Origin: Candidatus Paracaedibacteraceae bacterium UBA6184
GTDB lineage: Bacteria > Pseudomonadota > Alphaproteobacteria > UBA6184
Reading direction: 5' to 3'
Length of the DNA: 26,469 bases
Assembly (NCBI GenBank): GCA_002422845.1
Contig: DITM01000016.1
Coordinates: forward strand, 1 to 26,469
In this document: one piece after another, positions 1 through 7,897 of the stretch
Numbering within the stretch: the stretch's first letter is position 1
Layout of the letters: every line of letters begins with the position of its first letter
The notes under the pieces: model-generated
The model's input: only the letters and a program-made list of their open reading frames with translations
Database searches by the model: none
What the model was told of the DNA's origin: nothing
Position numbers and translations under genes: made by a program

Positions 1-2
1 CT

Positions 3-95
3 CAAGGGCAAGTTGCTAGACTGAGTCTCAATCACTGGGGGCGTGAACTACTCCCTCGAAAATCATTTTTGGCTATAATCCAAGACGCAGATTAA
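3..95 (+). CDS. possible 3' end of an unidentified gene (partial)
   Basis: Frame 3 is open from the window edge to a TAA at 93-95, giving about 30 residues that include the stretch LNHWGRELLPRKS. The composition looks coding, but a 31-codon open frame can occur by chance. I do not recognise the family. It lies upstream of the tRNA-Leu and on the same strand. Confidence 0.25.
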   Translation, partial: QGQVARLSLNHWGRELLPRKSFLAIIQDAD

Positions 96-159
96 ATCAC
101 GCTTATGCGGTCTATCCGCCAGGTAAACATAAAAAAGTAAGAATAAAAAAATCTTTATG

Positions 160-186
160 TTGAAATTTGTTCAAAAATCTTATAAA
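160..186 (+). promoter_or_regulatory. possible promoter of tRNA-Leu
   Basis: A TTGAAA hexamer at 160-165 and a TATAAA hexamer at 181-186 lie just upstream of the tRNA. The spacing is 15 bases, shorter than the preferred 17, so this is a tentative sigma-70-type assignment. Confidence 0.35.
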
Positions 187-204
187 ACAAAAGGGATCAC
201 ACTT

Positions 205-289
205 GCGGGCGTGGTGAAATTGGTAGACACACTAGATTTAGGTTCTAGCGGCGCAAGCTGTGGGGGTTCAAGTCCCTTCGCCCGCACCA
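205..289 (+). tRNA. tRNA-Leu (anticodon UAG)
   Basis: The acceptor stem GCGGGCG (205-211) pairs with CGCCCGC (279-285), followed by discriminator A and an encoded CCA (287-289). The anticodon stem CTAGA/TCTAG encloses the loop TTTAGGT, placing anticodon TAG at 239-241, which reads CUA leucine codons. The gene is 85 bases with a long variable arm, as expected of a class II leucine tRNA. It lies 59 bases upstream of tig on the same strand. Confidence 0.97.
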
Positions 290-348
290 ATCAGCAAGAT
301 TGTAATCTGTAACGTCAATAAAACACTGAAAAATAAACAGGTAAGCAC

Positions 349-1686
349 ATGAAATTAAGCACAATAAAGTCAGAAGGTTTAAGCAAAGAATTTAAGGTTG
401 TAATTCCAGTCAGCGATATTCAACCCGTATTTGAGTCAAAGCTTGCAGCCTATGCAAAGAATTTTTCGATGCCAGGCTTTAGAAAAGGTAAAGTGCCAGC
501 TCAACATGTGAAGGCGCGTTATGGATACCGAGCTTTTCAAGAAGCTGCTGAATCACTGATTGACAAAACACAACGTCAAGCTTTAGATCAGGAAAAAATT
601 AAAGCGCTAGCAGCGCCTAAAATTTCTGTATCTAAATTAGAAAACGAAACGACAGAAATTGAATACACACTGTCTGTGGACGTGATGCCAGAATTACCCA
701 AATTGGATCTGAAAAACTTTAAATCAGAAAAATTAGTTCCGGATGTTTCCGATAAAGATGTTCAAGCATTGATCGAAGACCAATTCAAAGATTTTCCAAT
801 GTATAAAGATGCAGATGCTAAGGCACAAGCTGCAATAGGCAATGCTGTTCGTGCAGATGTCGTCTTTAACATTGAAGGCAAGCCTCAAAAACCAACAAAG
901 GGTGCGCGCATCGAATTGATTGAAGCGCAAAAGGATGACAAGATAGTGTCTGCTTTGATTGGTGCAGTTGCTGGCGATGAAAAAAAGATCGCCTTTGATC
1001 CCATCGAAGAAAAAGGCAAAAAGAAGAATGTGGAATGCATCATTACGGTTTTAGCTGTTCTTGAAAAAACAACGGTAAAATTTGATGACGACTTTTCAAA
1101 AGAGTTAGGCTTTGAAAATTTCTCAGCGCTAAAAGAACATACATTAAAAAGCATGCTTGGCAGCGCGGAAGCTAAATCACGGGCATGTTTGAAGCGTGAG
1201 TTATTAGATCATATTGATTTACAAGCAAGTTTTGAAGTCCCATTTTCTATGGTTGAAGCAGAACTTGAAAGCATTCTTCGTCAAGTAAAGTCTGAATTGA
1301 CTGAAACTGAAAAGAAAGAAACTAGTGACGAAGCATTGCGTAAAGAGTATATGGAAATTGCTAATCGTCGCGTGCGTTTAGGGTTGTTATTGTCTGATAT
1401 TGGCAACAGCAAAAACGTTACAGTTTCAAACCAAGAACTTAGCCAAGAGGTGTACAGAATTTCTGCACAAACTGGCACAGACGCTAAAAAGCTCGTGGAT
1501 TATATTAAGCAAAACCCAGCCGCGTTAAACAGTATTCAAGCCCCATTGTTTGAAGAGAAAGTAGTTGATGTGTTGTTGTCAGAAATCAATCTAACTGAGA
1601 AGAAAGTTTCTCTGAAAGATTTAGACAAATTCTATGATGATGTTTTATCATCTGACATGCCAGAAAAAGAAAAATCTGCGTCTTAA
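349..1686 (+). CDS. tig: trigger factor, ribosome-associated chaperone
   Basis: Trigger factor binds the ribosome near the peptide exit tunnel and shields nascent chains in the cytoplasm. At 445 residues it has the usual family length. The N-terminal ribosome-binding domain carries the signature GFRKGKVP at residues 43-50. A PPIase (FKBP-type) region follows at roughly 150-250, and a lysine- and glutamate-rich helical SurA-like chaperone region runs to the C terminus. A weak AGG precedes the ATG. The gene heads the tig-clpP-clpX-lon order common in bacteria and typical of alphaproteobacteria, which groups folding with the two main ATP-dependent proteases. Nothing in the reading frame looks damaged. 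Confidence 0.96.
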   Translation: MKLSTIKSEGLSKEFKVVIPVSDIQPVFESKLAAYAKNFSMPGFRKGKVPAQHVKARYGYRAFQEAAESLIDKTQRQALDQEKIKALAAPKISVSKLENETTEIEYTLSVDVMPELPKLDLKNFKSEKLVPDVSDKDVQALIEDQFKDFPMYKDADAKAQAAIGNAVRADVVFNIEGKPQKPTKGARIELIEAQKDDKIVSALIGAVAGDEKKIAFDPIEEKGKKKNVECIITVLAVLEKTTVKFDDDFSKELGFENFSALKEHTLKSMLGSAEAKSRACLKRELLDHIDLQASFEVPFSMVEAELESILRQVKSELTETEKKETSDEALRKEYMEIANRRVRLGLLLSDIGNSKNVTVSNQELSQEVYRISAQTGTDAKKLVDYIKQNPAALNSIQAPLFEEKVVDVLLSEINLTEKKVSLKDLDKFYDDVLSSDMPEKEKSAS

Positions 1687-1729
1687 AAGTAGATACATAG
1701 ATTTAGGTTTTAATTAAGGGTGTTTTTAA

Positions 1730-2347
1730 ATGGACGATAAAATAATAAATCAATTAGTTCCAATGGTGATCGAGCAAACTTCTCGTGGGGAGCGCTCCTT
1801 TGATATTTATTCACGCCTTTTAAAAGAACGTATTGTTTTTTGCGTGGGTGAAGTCGAAGATCACATGGCAAACCTTATTTGTGCGCAATTATTATTCTTG
1901 GAATCTGAAAATCCTAAAAAAGACATTTTCTTATACATTAACTCTCCTGGTGGAGTTGTCACGGCTGGATTGTCTGTTTTGGATACGATGCGTTATATCC
2001 GCCCGGATGTAGCAACGGTATGTTTAGGTCAAGCATGTTCTATGGGCTCTTTGTTGTTAACTGCTGGTGCAAAAGGTAAGCGCTATGCACTTCCAAATGC
2101 GCGTATTATGATTCATCAACCTCATGGCGGTGCTCGCGGTCAAGCAACGGATATTCAAATTCAAGCAGAAGAAATTTTGCGTACGCGTAGAACATTAAAT
2201 GAAATCTATGTCGAAACCACTGGGCAAAAAATTGAAACGATCGAAAAAGCTGTAGAGCGTGATAATTTTATGAGCGCTCAACAAGCGAAAACATTTGGTT
2301 TAATTGATGATGTTATTCTTCAACGACCGATTACTGCCGAAGCATAG
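1730..2347 (+). CDS. clpP: ATP-dependent Clp protease proteolytic subunit
   Basis: ClpP is the serine protease chamber that degrades substrates unfolded by ClpX or ClpA. The catalytic triad is complete: Ser104 in GQACSMGS, His129 in MIHQP and Asp178 in ERDNF. The 25- and 49-residue spacings match E. coli ClpP. The 205-residue length is normal for the family. The N terminus is short before the conserved region, so any propeptide is only a few residues. An AAGGG purine run precedes the ATG. The gene lies 43 bases after tig and 89 bases before clpX, whose product is its partner. Confidence 0.97.
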   Translation: MDDKIINQLVPMVIEQTSRGERSFDIYSRLLKERIVFCVGEVEDHMANLICAQLLFLESENPKKDIFLYINSPGGVVTAGLSVLDTMRYIRPDVATVCLGQACSMGSLLLTAGAKGKRYALPNARIMIHQPHGGARGQATDIQIQAEEILRTRRTLNEIYVETTGQKIETIEKAVERDNFMSAQQAKTFGLIDDVILQRPITAEA

Positions 2348-2436
2348 AACTTTTAACAAATTAACTTTTTGTTTGATAATTTGAGCAATTATGTGCTTAT
2401 TTATAGTTATAAAGCAAAATTTATTCTGGAATTAAT

Positions 2437-3714
2437 ATGGTAAAACCAACTAAACCCGAAACAAAAAACGATCTGCATTGTTCATTTTGTGGTAAAGGTC
2501 AACGCGAAGTAAAAAAACTTATCGCGGGGCCAAATGTATTCATTTGTGACGAGTGTGTAGATTTATGCACTAATATTATTCGGGAAGAATTTTCATCAAA
2601 ATTATTTTCCAAAAAGAATGAAGACTTAACGCCGTCAGAAATCAAACGTATTTTAGATGATTATGTCGTTGGACAAGAACGTGCAAAGCGCGTCATGGCT
2701 GTTGCGGTATACAATCACTATAAGCGTATTGCTCAGATTGATAAAGGGGCTCATGCTGATATCGAGTTATCAAAATCAAACATTCTATTAATTGGACCCA
2801 CTGGATCGGGTAAAACATTAATGGCGCAAACGTTAGCGCGCATTCTTGATGTTCCGTTTACAATGGCTGATGCGACAACATTAACTGAAGCAGGTTATGT
2901 TGGTGAAGATGTTGAAAATATTATCGTAAAGCTTCTGCAAGCTGCTGACTATGATGTTGAACGAGCTCAACGTGGAATTGTGTATATTGATGAAATCGAT
3001 AAAATAAGTCGTAAGTCAGAAAACCCATCAATTACCCGTGATGTTTCTGGCGAGGGTGTTCAACAAGCCCTATTAAAAATTATTGAAGGTACTGTTGCTT
3101 CTGTCCCACCTCAGGGGGGGCGTAAGCATCCTCAACAAGAGTTCTTACAGGTAGACACGTCCAATATTTTGTTTATTTGTGGTGGAGCTTTTGAAGGCTT
3201 AGATAAGATTATCAGCAGTCGAGGTAAAGAATCTTCTATAGGATTTGGTGCAAAAGTTAAAAGTCCCGATGAACGAAATATCGGTGAATTGTTTGCAAAG
3301 TTGGAACCTGAAGATTTAATTAAATTTGGTCTTATTCCAGAATTTGTAGGACGATTGCCAGTTATTGCAACATTAAGTCATTTAGATCAAGAAGCCTTGA
3401 TTAAAATCTTAACCGAACCCAAAAATGCTATTTCAAAACAATATCAAACATTGTTCCAAATGGAAGATGTTAAGCTAACCTTTGAAGAGGGTGCTTTGAA
3501 AGCGGTTGCTAAAAAAGCGCTTGAGCGCAAAACAGGTGCTCGTGGTTTAAGATCTATTTTGGAAGAATCATTATTAGAAACAATGTATGATTTGCCCGAT
3601 TATGAAAATGTTAACGAAGTTGTGGTAAACAAAGAAGTAATCGAAAATCAGGCACTTCCATACTTGATATATGCGGATTCAAAAAATAAGAAAAAAGGAC
3701 AGCCAATAACTTAG
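2437..3714 (+). CDS. clpX: ATP-dependent Clp protease ATP-binding subunit ClpX
   Basis: ClpX is the hexameric AAA+ unfoldase that feeds ClpP. The N-terminal zinc-binding domain has paired CxxC motifs at Cys15/18 and Cys37/40. Walker A GPTGSGKT is at 120-127, the GYVG pore loop at 153-156 and Walker B ending DEID at 181-189. The RKH pore loop is at 229-231, the IGF loop that docks on ClpP at 268-270, and sensor-2 GARGLRS at 367-373. All functional loops are present at a normal length of 425 residues. A run of seven G (3114-3120) encodes part of the conserved GGRKH region. The stop is 16 bases before lon. Confidence 0.97.
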   Translation: MVKPTKPETKNDLHCSFCGKGQREVKKLIAGPNVFICDECVDLCTNIIREEFSSKLFSKKNEDLTPSEIKRILDDYVVGQERAKRVMAVAVYNHYKRIAQIDKGAHADIELSKSNILLIGPTGSGKTLMAQTLARILDVPFTMADATTLTEAGYVGEDVENIIVKLLQAADYDVERAQRGIVYIDEIDKISRKSENPSITRDVSGEGVQQALLKIIEGTVASVPPQGGRKHPQQEFLQVDTSNILFICGGAFEGLDKIISSRGKESSIGFGAKVKSPDERNIGELFAKLEPEDLIKFGLIPEFVGRLPVIATLSHLDQEALIKILTEPKNAISKQYQTLFQMEDVKLTFEEGALKAVAKKALERKTGARGLRSILEESLLETMYDLPDYENVNEVVVNKEVIENQALPYLIYADSKNKKKGQPIT

Positions 3715-3730
3715 TGCGAAGGAGATTGCC

Positions 3731-6142
3731 ATGGCACAGGAAATTATGCGACTGCCTTTATTGCCTTTAAGAGATGTTGTTGTTTTCCCAAAGGTGATCA
3801 TCCCATTGTTCGTGGGACGGGATCACTCTGTTAAAGCGATTGAAAAGGCTCTTGAAAATCAACGCCAAATTATTTTGGTGACACAAAAAGACTCGGAGAC
3901 TATTTCTCCAAAATTTTCAGATGTTTATACTACGGGTATTTTAGCTACCGTATTACAAATGCTAAAGCTGCCCGATGGTACCGTTAAGGTATTGGTTGAG
4001 GGAGGCGAACGCTTCAAAATTACCAATATGTTTATCGATGATTCAGGCTATGTGGGTGAGGGGATACCTTTGCTTCAAGTTGTTGAAAACACAACAGAAA
4101 TGGAGGCGCTTAAACGCTCTGTTTTGGCATCTTTTCACAGCTATGCTCAATTTAATGAAAAAATTACATCTGATATATTGGCAACTCTAGATACGATTGA
4201 AAATGCAGCACAGTTAGCAGATACCATCGCTACGTATTTAGACATCCGATTGCCAGACAAACAAAAAATATTAGAGATTCTTGATGTTCAAAAACGCTTA
4301 GAACATCTCTTTGTCCTATTAGAAGCAGAGATTACGTTATCTCAATTAGAAGATAAAATCCGTAATCGTGTTAAAGGACAGATGGAAAAAAACCAACGTG
4401 AATACTATTTGAATGAACAGTTAAAAGCGATTCACAAAGAGCTTGGTGAAGAAGAGGAAGACGATGAATTCACTCAAATTACCAAGCGTATCAATAAGGT
4501 AAAACTATCGCCCGAAGCTAAAAAAAAGGCAGAGCACGAGCTTAAAAAATTAAAAGCTATGAGCCCAATGTCCTCCGAAGCCTCGGTGATTCGCAACTAT
4601 TTAGATTGGTTGTTATCATTACCTTGGAATGCCCCTAAGAAGCTTAAAATTGATTTACACAAAGCTCAAAAAGCTTTAGATGAAGATCATGAAGCATTAG
4701 GAAAAGTCAAAGAACGTATTCTGGAACATTTGGCAGTGCAGTCGCGCTTAAAAAGCCAAAAAGGCCAGATCCTATGTTTGGTAGGACCTCCCGGTGTAGG
4801 TAAAACATCTTTAGCGACCTCTATTGCAAAAGCAGCAGGACGTGATTTTGTGCGTGCGGCATTAGGAGGAGTCAGAGATGAATCTGAAATTCGCGGTCAT
4901 CGCAGAACCTATATTGGATCGATGCCAGGTCGAATTATTCAAAGTTTAAAAAAGGTCAATTCATCAAACCCAGTCTTTTTGCTGGACGAAATTGATAAGC
5001 TGGGCGCCGATTGGAAAGGTGATCCAACCTCTGCATTATTAGAGGTTTTGGATCCCGAACAGAACCATACCTTTAATGACCATTATCTAGAGGTTGACTT
5101 TGATTTATCAAAGGTAATGTTTATCGCAACTGCAAATACTCTAAACATGCCACAACCATTAATTGATCGTATGGAAATCATACGGTTATCGGGATATACA
5201 GAGCTTGAAAAGATTGATATCGCTCAAAAGCACCTCGTCAAGCGTGCTATTGAATCAAATGGTCTTAAAAAATCTGAATTTGTTTTAGAAGATTCCGCCT
5301 TAACAGATATTGTTCGTTATTACACTCGGGAATCAGGCGTTCGTAATTTGCAACGTGATCTGAATAAGATTGCTCGTAAAGCCGTGCGAATGATTCTAGA
5401 AAAACAGACCGATAAAGTCATTGTGACGGCCGATAACTTAAAAGACTTTTTAGGGGTTCATAAGTTCAAGTATGGTGAGCTTGAGTTGAATGATCAAGTC
5501 GGTGTCACCACAGGGCTTGCCTGGACAGAAGTCGGTGGAGAGATATTACAGATTGAAGCGATCGTTACTCCTGGTAAAGGTAAGATAACTATGACAGGTA
5601 AGTTGGGCGACGTTATGCAAGAATCGGTGCAGGCAGCGCACAGTTTTATTAAGTTTAAAGCTGCTGAATTTGGAATTGATATTGCTCGATTTGAAAGCTC
5701 AGATATTCACGTGCACGTTCCAGAAGGGGCGACTCCTAAAGATGGACCATCTGCGGGGATTACTATGTGTGTATCGATTGTTTCTGCGTTTACAGGGATT
5801 CCTATTCGAAAAGATATCGCGATGACAGGTGAGGTAACCTTGCGTGGACGTGTTTTGCCGATTGGCGGGTTAAAAGAAAAGCTCTTAGCCGCTTTACGTT
5901 CGGGGATTCAAACCGTTTTAATCCCAGAAGACAACGTTAAAGATTTGGAAGAAATTCCAGATACAATTAAGGGTGGCTTAGAAATTATTCCTGTCAGCCA
6001 TGTTGATCAAGTGATCAAACATGCTTTGGTTGAAGAGCCTAAACCTATCGTAGCAAAAGAAATCGTCGTAGAAAAGAAACCAGCAGAAACAATTTCAGCG
6101 GAGTCGTCATCTAAAAAAAGGGATAATGTCATTCGACATTAG
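3731..6142 (+). CDS. lon: Lon ATP-dependent protease
   Basis: Lon degrades misfolded and regulatory proteins in the cytoplasm. Domain order is an N-terminal LAN substrate-binding domain (about 8-205), a coiled linker rich in charged residues (205-300), an AAA+ module with Walker A GPPGVGKT (352-359) and Walker B ending DEIDK (415-423), and the protease domain. The catalytic dyad is Ser674 in PKDGPSAG and Lys717, spaced 43 residues apart as in E. coli Lon. A strong GGAG Shine-Dalgarno lies just upstream of the ATG, and the gap after clpX is 16 bases, so co-transcription is likely. The last 35 or so residues form a lysine- and serine-rich tail that does not look conserved. Confidence 0.97.
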   Translation: MAQEIMRLPLLPLRDVVVFPKVIIPLFVGRDHSVKAIEKALENQRQIILVTQKDSETISPKFSDVYTTGILATVLQMLKLPDGTVKVLVEGGERFKITNMFIDDSGYVGEGIPLLQVVENTTEMEALKRSVLASFHSYAQFNEKITSDILATLDTIENAAQLADTIATYLDIRLPDKQKILEILDVQKRLEHLFVLLEAEITLSQLEDKIRNRVKGQMEKNQREYYLNEQLKAIHKELGEEEEDDEFTQITKRINKVKLSPEAKKKAEHELKKLKAMSPMSSEASVIRNYLDWLLSLPWNAPKKLKIDLHKAQKALDEDHEALGKVKERILEHLAVQSRLKSQKGQILCLVGPPGVGKTSLATSIAKAAGRDFVRAALGGVRDESEIRGHRRTYIGSMPGRIIQSLKKVNSSNPVFLLDEIDKLGADWKGDPTSALLEVLDPEQNHTFNDHYLEVDFDLSKVMFIATANTLNMPQPLIDRMEIIRLSGYTELEKIDIAQKHLVKRAIESNGLKKSEFVLEDSALTDIVRYYTRESGVRNLQRDLNKIARKAVRMILEKQTDKVIVTADNLKDFLGVHKFKYGELELNDQVGVTTGLAWTEVGGEILQIEAIVTPGKGKITMTGKLGDVMQESVQAAHSFIKFKAAEFGIDIARFESSDIHVHVPEGATPKDGPSAGITMCVSIVSAFTGIPIRKDIAMTGEVTLRGRVLPIGGLKEKLLAALRSGIQTVLIPEDNVKDLEEIPDTIKGGLEIIPVSHVDQVIKHALVEEPKPIVAKEIVVEKKPAETISAESSSKKRDNVIRH

Positions 6143-6161
6143 TTAAGGTTGGGGTTTAATT

Positions 6162-6353
6162 ATGAATAAACGATATTTACCATTAATTGCAGCGTTGTTT
6201 TTAAAGGGGTGTAATAATATTACAGAACTATTTTTTGAAGCCCCAAAGACTCTTGCCCCTGTTGGGCATTGTAGGAACTATAAAGTGGAGCCGATTGTTG
6301 AGAAATCGGATCCAGTAGGTTTAACCGATGATTTGAAAGTTCAAGATGAATAA
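6162..6353 (+). CDS. small predicted lipoprotein, function unknown
   Basis: A 63-residue product with a short hydrophobic N terminus ending FLKGC, so Cys17 could be a lipidation site. Lys at the -2 position is unusual for a lipobox, which weakens the call. The rest is polar and matches no family I recognise. A GGTTGGGG purine tract precedes the ATG. The gene starts 19 bases after lon. Its last eight bases overlap the start of the TraT-like gene, which suggests translational coupling. Both proteins begin MNK followed by an aromatic residue and Leu, so the two leaders may be related. It may be a minor envelope protein or a remnant. Confidence 0.5.
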   Translation: MNKRYLPLIAALFLKGCNNITELFFEAPKTLAPVGHCRNYKVEPIVEKSDPVGLTDDLKVQDE

Positions 6354-7038
6354 AGCATATCTTTTTAGTCTAGGTTTAATAGGGGCATTATTTGTAACGG
6401 GCTGTGGCGAAATCCAAGTGTATGACGTGGATACAAAGTTTTCTAACGTTATACAAGTTGAACCCGTTTCAAAAGGGCGCCGTTCCGTTTTCTTGCGCAT
6501 TAAAGATGTGACGGGGTATGCTTCTGAGCTGGCGACTTTGATTGAACAACAATTAAAAACAGAAGGCTACACAGTGGTTGCGGATCCAGGGACTGCCACG
6601 TATAAACTGCTGGTAAATGTCATTAAATTTGGTGGCGGTACGTCAGATGATGAAATCACCTTTTTGCAAGGTGTTGATCCAGCTGCTGCGGTCGCACTTG
6701 CTGGAGAGCGTTTGCGATCAAAAACGATACATCGTAATACAAATGTATACGATAAGAAAAATCCTGGATATTTTAATTCTCCATACGGACAACGCAAAAA
6801 CGATACATATGTAGATGACAAAATCATTGAAGAAAACACCTTCCGTTCATTTGCAGATCGTGTGGGAATTGCAGATGTTGAAATTATTAGCTTAAATGGT
6901 AAAAATCTAAAAACTCGATTAATGGTTGGCGTTAATATGCGGGGTGGACTCTTTAAATCTCCTAAGCCAGAAGTCGATCGATTCGGGTGGACTCGATTAA
7001 TTCAACGATTATCAAAAGCTGTTTCCAGTATGTTCTAA
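6346..7038 (+). CDS. TraT-like (complement resistance family) lipoprotein
   Basis: The N terminus is a lipoprotein signal peptide with lipobox FVTGC and Cys20 as the lipidated residue, so an envelope, probably outer-membrane, location is expected. Residues 33-95 resemble TraT: an I-x-V/L-EP-x-S block, then S/TVFLRIK, an E-x-x-L-x-x-x-I helix, GYTVV near 75-80 and a Y-x-L-x-x-x-V strand. The C-terminal helix (R-L-I-x-x-L-x-x-A-V) also fits. TraT is known as a plasmid-encoded surface-exclusion and serum-resistance lipoprotein of conjugative elements. The long Gly/Ala-rich hydrophobic middle of classical TraT is reduced here to a short alanine-rich stretch. No transfer genes are nearby, so conjugative exclusion is unlikely and the role is open. 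Confidence 0.65.
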   Translation: MNKAYLFSLGLIGALFVTGCGEIQVYDVDTKFSNVIQVEPVSKGRRSVFLRIKDVTGYASELATLIEQQLKTEGYTVVADPGTATYKLLVNVIKFGGGTSDDEITFLQGVDPAAAVALAGERLRSKTIHRNTNVYDKKNPGYFNSPYGQRKNDTYVDDKIIEENTFRSFADRVGIADVEIISLNGKNLKTRLMVGVNMRGGLFKSPKPEVDRFGWTRLIQRLSKAVSSMF

Positions 7039-7040
7039 CA

Positions 7041-7070
7041 AGAAGGAGGGGTTGACCCTCCTTTTTCTTT
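7041..7070 (+). terminator. intrinsic terminator after the TraT-like gene
   Basis: AAGGAGGG (7043-7050) pairs with CCCTCCTT (7056-7063) around the loop GTTGA, followed by a T-rich tract. It begins two bases after the stop codon and should end the lon-lipoprotein transcript. Confidence 0.9.
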
Positions 7071-7364
7071 ATACTTAACCTAGTTATTACACACTTGTGT
7101 TCATTACTGTTTTCACAAATAAAAACGCAGCTCTAAAAATCTCTCTCTCGGCCGCAAGCAACCCAGGGTTACGGGATTTTTCCTGCAGATCGCAATGCTT
7201 TAATATGTGTAGAGTTTATTTGCCACTATCCATCTTGGGAGCAAGCTCCCAAATTTTGCGCGGTGCGCTATAAAAATAAAAAAGATACTTTCGTTGGAAA
7301 ATTTACTTAATTTTAATCTTATGGCGCTTTAATAAAGCATAAGATGAGTAAAAGGGATAAAAAA
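7071..7364 (+). promoter_or_regulatory. noncoding leader of the T6SS genes with two main hairpins
   Basis: No gene is visible here. An 8-base inverted repeat, TTGGGAGC / GCTCCCAA, lies at 7235-7252, followed by TTTT and a small GCGC/GCGC stem at 7258-7268. A second hairpin at 7318-7343 has arms CTTATG/CATAAG and CTTT/AAAG with a GCG bulge. It ends 21 bases before the preferred tssB start. TTGGAA (7294-7299) and TCTTAT (7317-7322), 17 bases apart, are a weak sigma-70-type candidate. No sigma-54 match was seen. Confidence 0.4.
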
Positions 7365-7877
7365 ATGGATAGTATTCAACACGTATTAGATCGAGTTCGT
7401 AAGCCTCGCGTGCATATTACATATGACGTTGAGATTGGTGATGCGGTCGAAATGAAAGAGCTTCCCTTTGTTATGGGGATTATGGCAGACCTAGCAGGCA
7501 ATCGTACTAGTGAGCTTCCAAAACTAAAAGATAGAAAATTTGTAGAGCTAGATCCCGATACATTTGGTGAAGTTATGGCATCAATTGCGCCACGAATTGC
7601 ACTAAAAGTTCCAAGTCGTATGCCCGGTGCTGCAGAAGCAGATACCGTTAGCATGGTCTTAAACTTTAAAACAATAGACGATTTTGGTCCTTTGCAAATT
7701 GCAAAACAAATGAATGGTTTGGCCGAGTATTGTGATGCTCGCGTACGTTTATCAGACTTACTTTCAAAGTTAGATGGTAATGATGTGCTTCATGCCATTT
7801 TAAAAGATGTAATGACAAGTCCAGATAAGCTTGCTCAGATGAAAACAGATTTAGCTGCGGCTGCTCCTGCGGCCTAA
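7365..7877 (+). CDS. tssB: type VI secretion system contractile sheath small subunit TssB (VipA)
   Basis: TssB pairs with TssC to build the contractile sheath of the cytoplasmic T6SS tail. The family signature PRVHITYDVEIG is at residues 14-25, followed by the typical KELPFVMG segment. The product is 170 residues from this start, normal for TssB. An in-frame ATG at 7344 would add seven residues, but it has no Shine-Dalgarno and directly abuts a hairpin. The ATG at 7365 is preceded by AAAGGGA at a good distance and fits family N termini. A 20-base gap separates it from tssC, its obligate partner. Confidence 0.95.
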   Translation: MDSIQHVLDRVRKPRVHITYDVEIGDAVEMKELPFVMGIMADLAGNRTSELPKLKDRKFVELDPDTFGEVMASIAPRIALKVPSRMPGAAEADTVSMVLNFKTIDDFGPLQIAKQMNGLAEYCDARVRLSDLLSKLDGNDVLHAILKDVMTSPDKLAQMKTDLAAAAPAA

Positions 7878-7897
7878 TAATATAAAGGATAATCAAA

